DNA of 64,000 nt. Source: Reticulitermes speratus (Eukaryota; Arthropoda; Insecta; Blattodea; Rhinotermitidae). The stretch is taken from contig JAJKFL010000042.1 in NCBI GenBank assembly GCA_021186555.1, positions 24,923,521 to 24,987,520 of the forward strand, given 5' to 3'. Under the pieces are notes generated by a model, which was not told where the DNA came from, did not search any database, and saw only the letters and a program-made list of their open reading frames with translations. Numbering within the stretch: the stretch's first letter is position 1; every line of letters starts with the position of its first letter. Of the stretch, positions 11,742 to 22,500 are shown one piece after another. Position numbers and translations under genes: made by a program.

Positions 11742-11832
11742 TTACGAATAACTGTCTTGCCATAAAATACGTCCTTCGTTGTGGAGGTATTGTGCAATCT
11801 CATCTCTGACTTCCTTTGCACATGCGGAAGAC
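11742..11832 (-). CDS. Last exon of a Harbinger transposase (fragment)
   Basis: On the minus strand an acceptor (TTTTGTCCAG) at 11833 is followed by a frame reading ACAKEVRDEIAQYLHNEG and ILWQDSYS, stop at 11742-11744. This is the EVRDEFxxYFxxxGxVPWQ-type tail of PIF/Harbinger DDE transposases. It converges on the MADF gene, the usual Harbinger layout. The catalytic domain should lie to the right on the same strand but was not found, so the transposase is deleted or displaced. Confidence 0.6.
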
Positions 11833-11849
11833 CTGGACAAAATGTGGTT

Positions 11850-12755
11850 CACAAATATGAAGGCCGCGCTAGCTACCTGTAAAGACGACATTTTCCCACC
11901 AGGAGCAGCGAACAACTGGTGGATCAGAGCGCGCCGTATTGTCGGAACCTACACCTCGGGTCGAGCAGAACCCCGCACCACAGATTACTACTACCAGATC
12001 GGTAACTTCAATGCTATTGGTCGGAAACGTGGGGGCGGAGTCTATTGTCCTGCCATCTATGCGCCGTTCACAAGTACCACAAGGTGTTAGTAGCAATCGG
12101 CAGCAATATCCCAGTCGGTAAGGTTGACTACTATTCGGCCCTCAATATCCCCCCCTCCCTTTCGCCACTGTCATACAGATAATTTTCACTTGACATGGTT
12201 CAGCAGCAGCATGAAATAATGTCCTGTACAATAGGTCATATCATAGGTATTTCATTCATATGTATTTATTATCCCTGCACTGAAATCTACTCAGCTACAG
12301 AGTATGTTAATGTTCACACTTTTAACTTCCACTTCTAACACATCAATATTGAATGTAGGACAAGATATAAAGAAACTAAAAATTTTTTATTCTTCAAAAA
12401 CGGGCAGTAAGGTATACTGCAGGGTTAAAACATTTAGAATCGTGTAGAAAGAGTTTCAGTCATCTAAAGATATTAACAGTGTATTTGTTATACATTCAAA
12501 AGACAATCTTATAAGTAATAGAAAAGTCTAACTGCACTGTAAATAAACATGTACATACACGTAACACAAGAAATAGTCTTTATTATATCTATCTATCTAG
12601 CTATCAATCAATCTATCTATCTATTATGACTATACAAGCAAAGGTATATGTTGTATATACAATAAACACAGCTGTACTTTTGTTATGTATAATACAGATT
12701 CACATCCTATATCACTGTATTTTCATCTACAGGATGAATGAGAAAAGTGATTGAT
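11850..12755. other. Element interior without a supported gene
   Basis: Open frames at 11779-12121 on both strands have no recognisable domain. An ATCT/ATCA-rich microsatellite lies at about 12583-12628. The phrase CACAGATTACTACTAC near 11988 recurs at 10903 (outside the element) and, inverted, near 15508. Confidence 0.4.
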
Positions 12756-12990
12756 GTATAACATCAAACAGTGTATATTCAGGAATACACCAACAAATGC
12801 ACAAATCACTAAAAAGGTGCAATCAGCCCTTTATTATAGTCGAACCCTACATATGTTTCGGCTCTCCACGAGCCATCATCAGGGGCTTTCTAATAGTGCT
12901 TCTCAAATGCTGGGTCTGCCTATTATTGACATTCGTAAAATTTTTTGTGTACTGTTTATAAAATCATATATAAGTAAAATCGTGAGTATA
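12756..12990 (-). mobile_element. Short hammerhead-bearing element, locus 1
   Basis: On the minus strand the order is CATCATCAGG-type core (12841-12890), then AATAAAGGGCTGATTGCACC and GTGCATTTGTTGGTGTATTC (about 12780-12800). This matches the order at the other two loci (core, then ...GCATTTGTTGG / GCATATGTTGG). No coding capacity. Exact ends and target duplications could not be fixed. Confidence 0.55.
12841..12890 (-). ncRNA. Hammerhead-like ribozyme motif, locus 1 (core intact)
   Basis: Minus strand: stem I strand AGCCC, core CTGATGA (12882-12876), one extra T, stem II GGCTC/GAGCC closing loop GTGGA, then GAAA (12859-12856), a short self-complementary stem III ACATATGT ending at a TA cleavage site, and stem I strand GGGTT. 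Stem I can form about five pairs with the upstream strand. The order of parts is that of a type I hammerhead. The extra T between CTGATGA and stem II departs from the canonical core and occurs at all three loci, so catalytic activity is uncertain. Confidence 0.6.
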
Positions 12991-13073
12991 AAATATAGTT
13001 AAAATGACAGAATGTTGAAACCACACTGTTCACTGTATCTTTGCACTTTTTGATGTTCCACAAAATCATACAC

Positions 13074-15372
13074 CGCACCACGTTCAAACTGTCAAAGAGC
13101 TTATCAACTTCCCCAATGAAGGTGGCAGTAGCCAGGTATGTGCTGCTCAACATTCCTAAAAGAATCAGTAAAATAATAAAGCTAGGGCCTTGTTACATTA
13201 ATATTAGAATAACACAGTAATCAGTGCACAGAAACTGGGAGAAAATAAAGTTCTTTTTTTTCGGCTGATCACAAGTACATTTTGGGGAGAAGAAGTTGGA
13301 AAAATTGTCTTCATGTAACCAATGCCTTAAAAACAGTGCATTACAAATAACTGAATGCAATGAAACATTTCTTACCTGTACATACGAGGCTATACAGACT
13401 TGCTGCTACAGTGTGGCTCAACACTTGTGCAGCCAGCTTCACCTTCATTGCATTCTGCCCCACAGGGTTCAGGTGTGTGTCTGTAAGCTTATACAGTTGT
13501 CGGAGTGGATGCGGTTTGTCAAACTTGTACACATCACAAAATGTGTTCCCACCTAGCTATAACAGGAAGCTGTTTGTCCAGTGCCTCAGACTTCAACTGC
13601 ACATCATACTTATGGAATAGGTTTCGGGTACATTTCAGGAGGTGTGGAGGATCAAATACTGTCGCAATTTCTTTAATTATGAAACTTGAAGAATGCTTCT
13701 GTTTCAGAAGCACCCAACAATTTCAAGGCCTTGACATTGTTGGCACCCATGTCACAGACAGTGGCAACAACTTGCAGTCCAGCATTCTGACAAGCGTCAA
13801 GAACCTCCTTCAAAAATTGCGCAAGCATCTCAGCCTTAGTGCTTCCGCGACTAAAGTAGTAAGCCACTGGTTGCTTCCACTTTTGATGCAGGCCACTGAC
13901 CATGAAAACCAGAGCATGATTTGCAATGTTGCTTGTCCTGCCCTGGCTTCCAAAGTCCTCAAAACCCTCTATGCAGCCCAATTTCTGCTTAAAGCACAAG
14001 TTTTCTCTGATTGACATTTCATCAAACATCAGAATACAATAACGATCTTTATCAGACATTGTCTGCGCAGAGTGTTTGAGTGCACCAAACACATGGGCAT
14101 TAATGCCTGCCGTGAAGTGAACAGTATTAAGGACAGACTGCAATGTTCGTCTAGATGGAAGGGGGAAGAGCGTCTGCAGGATGTAGGATTTGGGACTGCG
14201 TTTCAGTAGGGCCAGAGCCAACACTTTGTCTTCAAAATTCCACCTCCTGCCCTTGGGCTTCTGCCTACTGTTCTGAATAACTCCTGCCAATAACCTGGCA
14301 GCCTCTACAGACAAAGAAGATGCAAGCTTCTGCATCACTGGATCCCTATCCAGATCACAGACATCTTTCAACTTTTTTGCCTTGCATTGCTTTTTCAATT
14401 TACATAGCGCACTCCCCTGCTTCCGAATATGTTCATACATTTTCCTTTTTCTAGGTGTCAATTCTGCAACTGTTGCCAAATTAAGTTCTTTTAGTAGAGA
14501 ATGCCTTGCTCTAGGCTTTGAGGAAGAACTTTGATGATTGATACATTTGAGTTCTCCATCACAATCATTAGGATTTACAGGGCTCAAGGAACAAGAGGTT
14601 TCTTTCACTGCTAAAGTTCTGCCTGCTGGTGGTGGTGTTTGGAACCCAGGGATTTGATGAGAAGTTGAAGGACTGTCTGCATGGACAGGCATAGTAGTTT
14701 TAGTGGAGGACACAGACGCCTTGCCGTAGGTTCTGGTGGGTGGTAGGACATGGAGGTTATCTTCAGGGGTTAAATTTGTGGGCAAGGAGTTCAGAGAAGG
14801 GTTATAATAGGAAGATTCCGAAGGTTGTGGGATTGAATGTGAAAATGAATCTGAGCCATGTGGAACTGCCACTTTGTTCAGGCGTACCCTTTCAGAAGTG
14901 CAGAAATCGCTCTCTGCAAAATGTTTGCTGCACAAAAAATATTTGTACAGCATTTTTGCAGAGTCGATACTGCATGGCTGCCCGACGTTCTCCGCCCATA
15001 CTTTGGCTCTGGAAAGAAAAAATGAAAGTACATTACATTACATATGTTTGGGAATTTAATGTTAATGGGATACATTTAAATTGCATTCTCCTAGTATTAA
15101 TGACTTACACATTTCCTATTAGGAATGCACAGTGCACATGTGACTGGTCTTCTTTATTGTAACACCGTGTAACCCTGCACAGTCCACTGGACTGCAATTG
15201 ACATTTTCACATTTCCTTTTTACACATACGTACTATATTAAATGAGATCTGCTTATATTACGATATTGCATGTGACATACCGTATCGTATTCGTAGGAAA
15301 TCTGAAGAATCGTACACCGTCTTTGTGCGTCGATGTACATCTTGCCGCGTGGCACTTGTTCCGCCTGGCCAT
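13074..15372 (-). pseudogene. THAP-domain P-element-type transposase (three exons, frameshifted)
   Basis: Exon 1 (15372-15281) encodes MARRNKCHAARCTSTHKDG and FFRFPTN. Exon 2 (15009-13376) continues with RAKVWAENVGQ and YFLCSKHF, completing a C2CH THAP zinc finger (CHAARC...CSKH). A P-type transposase follows: FDEMSIRENLCF with the first acidic residue, VCDMGANNVKALKLLG with the second, and FDPPHLLKCTRNLF at the insertion-domain boundary. Exon 3 (13155-13074) gives ATATFIGEVDKLFDSLN. Splice phases agree. A one-base frameshift near 13675 and another near 13535 break the frame, and the C-terminal acidic residue was not found. The family cuts and pastes DNA, or survives as host THAP9-like genes; this copy is dead. 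Confidence 0.85.
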
Positions 15373-15374
15373 TT

Positions 15375-15896
15375 TGCTGAAAGAAACAGAATACAACGCG
15401 ATACAGTACGTACATCTCAAAATTACACGGCCCATCATGTAGGATTAAGCTAAGCTTTCATAAATTCAAATCTTACCGTTCCACAGACGCTGGAGAATCT
15501 GTAGTAATCTGTGCTGGAGAATACATAACACACGATGTAATCAACACACAACGATACTATCTAGACGCTGAAAGCAAAATCCACAGACGAAAGAGAATAA
15601 ATAATCAATTCAAATTATTCTTGCACCAATCTATTGGAGGCACGAGCCGTTACAATCACAGGTCACAATGAAAGGTTGGCGCTTCTTTGTGATTGGTCCA
15701 AAATATCACGTGGCATGGTAACTTCTTCCGACTTTGTGCGACATCTGTTATGATTAATAGTAGATATTGTAGTTGTCGTTCTTGACGAGTATGATGTGCC
15801 CAACGGTAAGATGTCGCGATTGCATGCTTCCCCTTCCCCAATCCCAGTTTCTGCCCCTGCCCCGCACTGTTCGTTACGCGGATACGTTGCGGCAGA
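15375..15896. other. Upstream region of the THAP/P transposase
   Basis: About 0.5 kb between THAP exon 1 and the right Harbinger end, presumably holding the THAP gene's promoter and first untranslated sequence. No element boundary, TATA box or other motif could be assigned with confidence. Confidence 0.35.
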
Positions 15897-15921
15897 ATGC
15901 TCAAGTCTGGACCCGGCCTAA

Positions 15922-16348
15922 GAGTCCCTCAGATCCACAGATTATCTAGCTCAGATCCTTATATGTGTGATCTGTACTCGGATCCACGTCGTAGATGGAC
16001 CATCTCTGGTGGATACGAAGCACGGATTACAGTATCAATTCGTGAACTAGGTATCACAGATCATAGATTACCTCACAGATCATCTAGTATAGCTGGCCTT
16101 CTCTGATCCATGCTGGCAATATAACATTAGGTGATAGATAACACGACAAATGCTGTAAGCCGGGAAAGATTTTTGTGTCACGTGTTTGGAACTTTGTATT
16201 TTCTTTGTCAATGCAAAGTGGACTGGGATAATAGCATGTTGTGATAAAGTGTACAAGTTTTTCATACTGAAGTTAATAAACGTTGAAGTATGGGGAATTC
16301 TAACCTAACTTCATAATAAAAGTTATACATTTTACCTGAGAGTTAAGT
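15922..16348 (+). promoter_or_regulatory. 5' flank of sid-1 with repeated GATC/CACAGAT motifs
   Basis: Between the right Harbinger end and the sid-1 ATG. From 15929 to 16090 the words CAGATC, GATCCAC and CACAGAT recur on both strands, including a partly palindromic AGATTATCTAGCTCAGATC. The transcription start and 5' UTR cannot be placed. The position makes this the probable promoter region, by inference only. Confidence 0.3.
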
Positions 16349-16579
16349 ATGGGTGGCGCGGACGTATTTGTTCTTGTTACTTTGTGGTCGACAGTAGCCT
16401 GGAGTTCAGGATCTCCAAATGCTCTTCACTATAGAGAGGAAAGTAGCAGTGTAGTATACCCGGATCATCTACGTCGTACCAAAATATTACCGATTGTACT
16501 GAATGGATCTAATAGCACATTGTATAACAAAGAAATTAACAATACAGTGGAATACATATTTGAATTCACGAAGTTGCAG
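16349..16579 (+). CDS. sid1: sid-1 exon 1: signal peptide and start of ectodomain
   Basis: ATG at 16349 opens a frame with a hydrophobic signal peptide ([13 protein letters not shown], cleavage likely after SSGS). N-glycosylation sequons follow (NGSNS). It ends KLQ/GTAGGC in phase 0. Continuing past the donor would add a short tail and stop at about 16684, so the spliced form is preferred. Confidence 0.92.
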
Positions 16580-19500
16580 GTAGGCCATCTATTACTTCCT
16601 ATGAAGTGTATCACTGTAAATCATTATAAAGAACGACGGTGTGTAGAACAGTATGAAATTATGAATAAAATTTGTAGTGATTAATGTTTAACAGTATTTT
16701 ATTTAAATTTCAGTATGCTTTGCTTGTTAGATTTAAGATCTTACTAGATTTTTCTTGTATGACCAATGCACATAGGTGTCTGCAGTTCAGCCAGCTCGCA
16801 TCATGGTGGAAAGCAATAATTCAAACAGGAGTTACCCTGTGCTGGTTGTTGTGCGTCAACAGAAGGGTGTGCTCTCATGGCAGTTACCTCTTGTAGTTGA
16901 ATCTGGGACAGATCTGTATGTATTATTTTTAGAAAAAAAAAATAGGACATTTGCAACTTGTGTTCTGTAAACTTAAAGCTAATGTGATCATAAATTGCAA
17001 TTGAATTTTGTCTTTATGTTAAGGTTTTTCTGCATGTCTCTTCAGTGTGGTAACAAAGGTTGCAAAGAAATATATATATGTATTTGAATTGTTTAATCTG
17101 AGGCGGGCATGAGTCACTGAAACTGAAGTTTTGAAGGAGAAACAAAAATCAGTCACTTATTCAAGCGTTTTTCAACATGGACATATGAATGCTATTAGCT
17201 GTATTTAATAGGCAGAACACTTCACTCATGCCATTTTGAAATATGTTGTAGACAATGCTTTGATGAGCACATTTCCATACAAATGTGTGTATCTCCAAAT
17301 GACCAATTTATGCCCTTTTTTAAGATAAAAATTTAATTTGGTAATGCACTTACACCGAGTTACTTATGGAGCAGAGTGCTTGAGAGGTTAATAGCCACCT
17401 AGCTGGTCAAAAGAGTCCGTGAGGGTTTGGAACTCAAAGGTTCACTGCCATGTTCACATAAGCCCTGCTTTCTGTTTGATCCAACATGAGCCAGGTAAAT
17501 CCAGTCCATATTCTCACACTATGTTATTAGGAATTATTTTAATAACATCCTTTTGTCTCTGTCCCAAATGGTCTCTCTTTATTTACGTTTTCAAACTAAA
17601 ATGTGTTGATCTTGTTTTCCAGAACCCATATACCTCATAAAATTCTAACAGAATCTGTGACCAAGAATAAAGAGGGCAATTCTTATGTTACTGAATAGAG
17701 GAGGACAAAGGGAACAGAATCTTAAGACATACTCTATAGCACACCTGGGATCATTAAGAGCTATAGTGTTTCCTGTTTTGCTTGTTACAGTTTCTCTGCA
17801 TATTGATAGTGATACTGTAGAGTTGTATGGCAGACATAAATGTTTATACAGGTATTATGTTGTAAAGATACACACGAGCAGTGAACATATTGACTGTAGG
17901 TGCTACCGAAATAAATCAAGGAAAGTTCACTAGACAGGCATGCCAAAGTTTTTAAAAACTCTAGGAGCTACCACAAAATTTTGGGTGCCAGAAGGGTGAC
18001 ATGAAACAAGTTCCATACTGAGGACCGTAGTACCATACCAGAGTACTTCGTTTGGGGCTACGTCAGAAGCAAGGTATTCGATACACATCCTGCCAATATT
18101 GATGACCTAAAAACAGCTAATTTGGGAGTGTATTCAAGGGATTCCTAAGGAAATGCTAAAGCGTGTTATGACAGCCTTTCCATCGTGATTGCAGGAGTGT
18201 ATTGAACGACATGGTGTTCAACTACAAAGTGTCATATTCAGAGAGCAATGATTCAGGTGAATTCTCATGGACATGGAATGTACCTGCTATTATTAATAAA
18301 ATGTTTCCACTTTGCCTTAAAATGTTATTTCATTTAAAAAGTCATCAGGTGTTTTTGGTACATCCTGTAGTAGGCTGTAAGTATTTAGGAGGTTTATTGG
18401 AAATACATAGGTAAACATTTGTGCACTCATGAGTTCACATATTTCCTACTTATTGTGTTTTAATTTATGCTGTTCTTTACATCATTATTTGTAAAGGTAG
18501 GCGGGGAAGATTTGTTGTGAGACAGCTTTTGTAAGGTGCCCTTTCTTACAGTACTTGGATCATTTAGTTAGGAGGTGAAGTAGAAATAATCTTAATGAGT
18601 TTAAAGTGCAGATTACACTGTATCCTGCCCCCAACACCACACCATACTGTGGCATGGTTTTAATCTCCCTGTATTTCCTCTAGCTAACCCTTTGGCTTCT
18701 AACACCAGGTGTACCTGTCATGCAGTTGTGCTCAAAACGGCGGATGATGCGTACAGCCGATGGCCTGTCATGGCCTTTATTATGCTGCCGCCATTTCATT
18801 TCTGGTCTGCTACACATCACACTGGGCATTTGATTCTGGTGCCAAAGGGTTAAATGTTGTTTGATTTTGAAATGTTGGATGGTGGCTAATTCTCCTATTT
18901 CAAGAGCATGCATTGTTGTTCATTTGTATATGGTTGCCTACTTTAAAAATGGGGGAAGGCTGTGCCATTCCACCTTCATAGATTTCAACAGGGCAAACAT
19001 ATCCAGTGTTAATTTCTGTTTCGTATTGTTTGGCAATATATGTCAATTTATCATGGGTTTACAGCTTGCTTGCTGCGAATTTGTATGAGTAATTTATCCA
19101 AGTGGCCCTTTACCCAAAATATGTTGGAACTATTTCTGTATAAGAGCTGGTTATGACTAGACCAGTAATTCTCAAAAAAAGAAAAATCCTGTGGCCACTT
19201 TTAAAGAATTAGAAATATTTTTGGTGGTATGGCTGCCATGAAGCGAGTTCAGTGCATGTAGCTGAACCTGGCTGTGCACTGCTATTGGAAGGAATTGTTT
19301 CTGTGCTGTGATGGTCAAGGTCAACTCCAGGAAATCAGGGAGAACAGTTGGTGATGTCAAGAACTTAGAAATCCCTTTAATAAAGTTCCGTATAAATGCA
19401 TGTGCATCTGACTACTACCTGCTCTGTTTTGATGAAGTCATTTCTATTCAGACCTGTGCAGATTATTTAAAGACATGTAGTAGCATAAGTTTTTTTATTG

Positions 19501-22500
19501 GCTGTGACATGGCAACACTGTGCTCTGTGATCAACCTTAGTTATATTTTGCTGTTGCCAGTTTCCATGTAAATAGCAATAGAAGGCATAGAAATATTGCT
19601 GTTGTTATATTATTTGTAGTTAAGTTATCAGCACCACTTCAAGTCATGGTATGACCATGTTGCATCATGGGAACAGTTCAAGAGAATCTGTGGGGATGGG
19701 TATGGAAAGATATAAATTGGTCACTGTGAAGAGGTAAACTTATTTGAAAACAACCACAGTACATCTGTAGTAACATTTTTATTTAGATGTTCAAATTAGA
19801 AGAATGCTATATATTCAAGAGCACTTATTATTAAATGTAGAGGAGGTGTAGTAATAAGTAGGGTTGTAACTTGCAGCTTGTTGTTTGTTTAGTTATATAC
19901 GTATTGTTCTGTTGTGAAATGTGGTGTTAATTTCAAGTCTGAAATTCCAAAGGTAAGTTAAGTTCCTTGTACCTGTTTTATTTGCATGAACTGGACATAT
20001 CCTTCAAATGGCAAGTTTGTGGTGTGTGTGTGTGTGTGTGTGTGTGGGTTTTTTTTTTTTTTTTTTTTTTTTTAAAAGGAAGAACTTTTTCTGTAAAACG
20101 AAAATATTCAGGTTAGCTTTGTGTTGTACTACTTAAGCTGCAGACAAGATGATGGCTAATATTTTTGAAAGCCAAGCATAAAGTCTTTAGTTTTACATGC
20201 AGGTTTTTTTCTGTTACTGATATTTCATTGGATATAGGTGGATTTTGTGATTGGTCCCATTTGAGTCAGAATCAAATGCATGAACATTTTTCAGACAATC
20301 TAGAAGCCATGTATACATGGCTTCAAGCTCGAAGAAACGTAAAGATTGGCAATACAATAGACTGTGGACATAAAAATATTACTGAAATTGAAACAGCACT
20401 GGGAAAGTATTTTTGAGCATATAATTTCAGCAATTTTGTATTTAGCTAAAAGAATAATTTAGCTTTCAGAGGAAATTCCAGTACCTTATATATACCACAT
20501 AATGGTAACTTCCTTGGTGTAATCAAACTCATTGTGAAATTTGATCCAGTTTTTAAATATTACATTAGTTGTGCTTCAATTATAAGGGGGATGAAAAAAT
20601 AAGTAACCACTATTTGTCACATTCAATTCAAGATGTGTTAATAAGTGCCATGGGAAGTAAAGTAAAAAACAATTCCAGGTGTGTAAAAAACACTAATGTT
20701 ATTCAGTTTTATTTGGCTATACTCCTAACATTTGTTACCAGGTGCAACGATCTAGCCCTATTCAAAATGGCTTGCAACAAGGAGATGCCTTGTAACCATT
20801 GTTTTTCAGTTTTGCTGTAGAACAGACCCACTCAACCCATAGCTTGTGGGCAACATGTTGCCCATGGAGGTATTTGAAATGAGACAAAGTCTTTAAACCC
20901 TTTCCCTGGCAAAGATGAGATAGAACGCTGAGGCAGTTTTGAAAATTTATGAGCTGTTTATTTGTGTAGACATCATTACATTACTCATTCATTTTGTAAA
21001 AAAATGTGCTACAAATAGTGACACCCTAGCATGTGTAGTGAATTGCATTTTTTAATAAACTCTTCCTATTATTTTCAGTGCTTGATATTTTTATTGCATG
21101 TGTTGTATAAAAAATACATAGGTAAAATTATGCATTTAGTTGTATGTATACTTATTCATTCTTTGTGTATTGAATTTCATTTTGCCAGCATGCATACCAA
21201 ATGTTGCCAAAGTTGGCCACACCACCAGGCCCGCTTTAGAATATATCATTAGGAATATCCAGTTAAACAAGGAGGGGTTTAAACCAAATGGAACACATCA
21301 GTTTCTCTTCTATGCTGATGATGTTAATTTACTGGGAAAGACATACATACCCTAAAAAAAATGAGAAGCTTTATTAGTTGATGGTAAGGAGGTTGGTGTA
21401 GAAGTAAATGCTGAGACAACTAAGTACAAGTTCATGTCTCATGAACAGAATGCAGGACAAAACTATGGCATCAAGATAGCTAATAAATCCTTTGAAACTG
21501 TGGGAGATTTAAAATATTTAGGAATGGCACTAACAAATCAAAATTGTGTGCTTGAAGAAATTAAGAACAGAGTGAATTTGGAGAATGCCAGCTACAATTG
21601 ATCCAGAATCTTTTATCTTCCAGTATGCATCCAAAAATAAAGATTAAAATATACAGAACTGTTTTTTCTGTTGCTTTATATGGGTGTGAAAATTGCTTGC
21701 TCACATCAAGGGAAGAACATGGGCTGAGAGTGTTCAAGAATAGGGTCCACGAAAGACATTTGGGCCTAAGATGAAGTAACAGAAGACTGGAGAAAATTGC
21801 ATAATGATGATCTAAGCAATTTTACACTCACCAAATATTACTGGGGCAATGAAATCAGAGAGGACAAGTGGCATGTGTGGGTGAGAAGAGAAATGTGAAA
21901 GAAAGAGAGCACTTGGAAGATATTGGCATAAATGAGAGGATTATATTACAATGTATTTTGAAGAACTAGGATGGGAGGGTATGGACTTGTTTGTTGTGGC
22001 TGAGGATGGAAGGCTCTTGTGAACATGGTAATGCACCTTCAGGTTCCATAAAACATAGGGAATTTCTTGATTAGCTGGGGAACTATTCCTAGGGGTTGGT
22101 TGTTTGGTTAGTTGGTTGGTTGCTTTGTGGGTTGGTTAGTTGGTGAGCTTGTGAGTCAGTCTGTAACTAGCTAGCTAGTTATTGAGAGACTAAGTGTTTC
22201 ATAGAAGTTTCATCATCCCCTTATTAATGTTAGTACCCATCAGACAAATGACCTGGATGTGTAAATACTTCATTCAGTGAAGACAGTCATTTTGCAGTGG
22301 AGTTTAGTTAATTAAATTAAATTAATTAAAGTTTAAGTAAAATGTGTTTATGGACATTTTATTTAAATTTCAAGAATATTTAAATTTAAAACTGGATGTT
22401 GATTGTTTCAGCTTTGAGTATACCCGCACATCGCGCACCTTATGTCCTGACTACAGTTATTCTTCTCCTCACTATCAAGGTGTTGGATACAGTAATGAAC

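Larger units (their letters stand above)
10933..15918. mobile_element. Harbinger/PIF-type DNA transposon, composite
   Basis: Terminal inverted repeats begin GGCCGGGTCCAGACTTGAGC at 10933 and end with the reverse complement at 15918. The first 36 bases are identical in both arms, through the GCATTCTGCCGCAACGTA segment. TAA flanks both sides (10930-10932 and 15919-15921), the 3-bp duplication of PIF/Harbinger elements. Inside are a MADF-domain gene (+), a final exon that looks like a Harbinger transposase C-terminus (-), a hammerhead-like element, and a THAP/P-element transposase (-). The N-terminal Harbinger transposase exons were not found, so the P-like unit has probably replaced or interrupted them. 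Confidence 0.82.

Noticed and set aside
11779-12121. Overlapping frames on both strands as further MADF or Harbinger exons
   Set aside because: Only the short EVRDEIAQYL stretch has family similarity; splice phases for the rest do not fit.
13505-14014. 169-codon + strand frame
   Set aside because: Shadow of the minus-strand P-type transposase, which has recognisable domains and splice sites.
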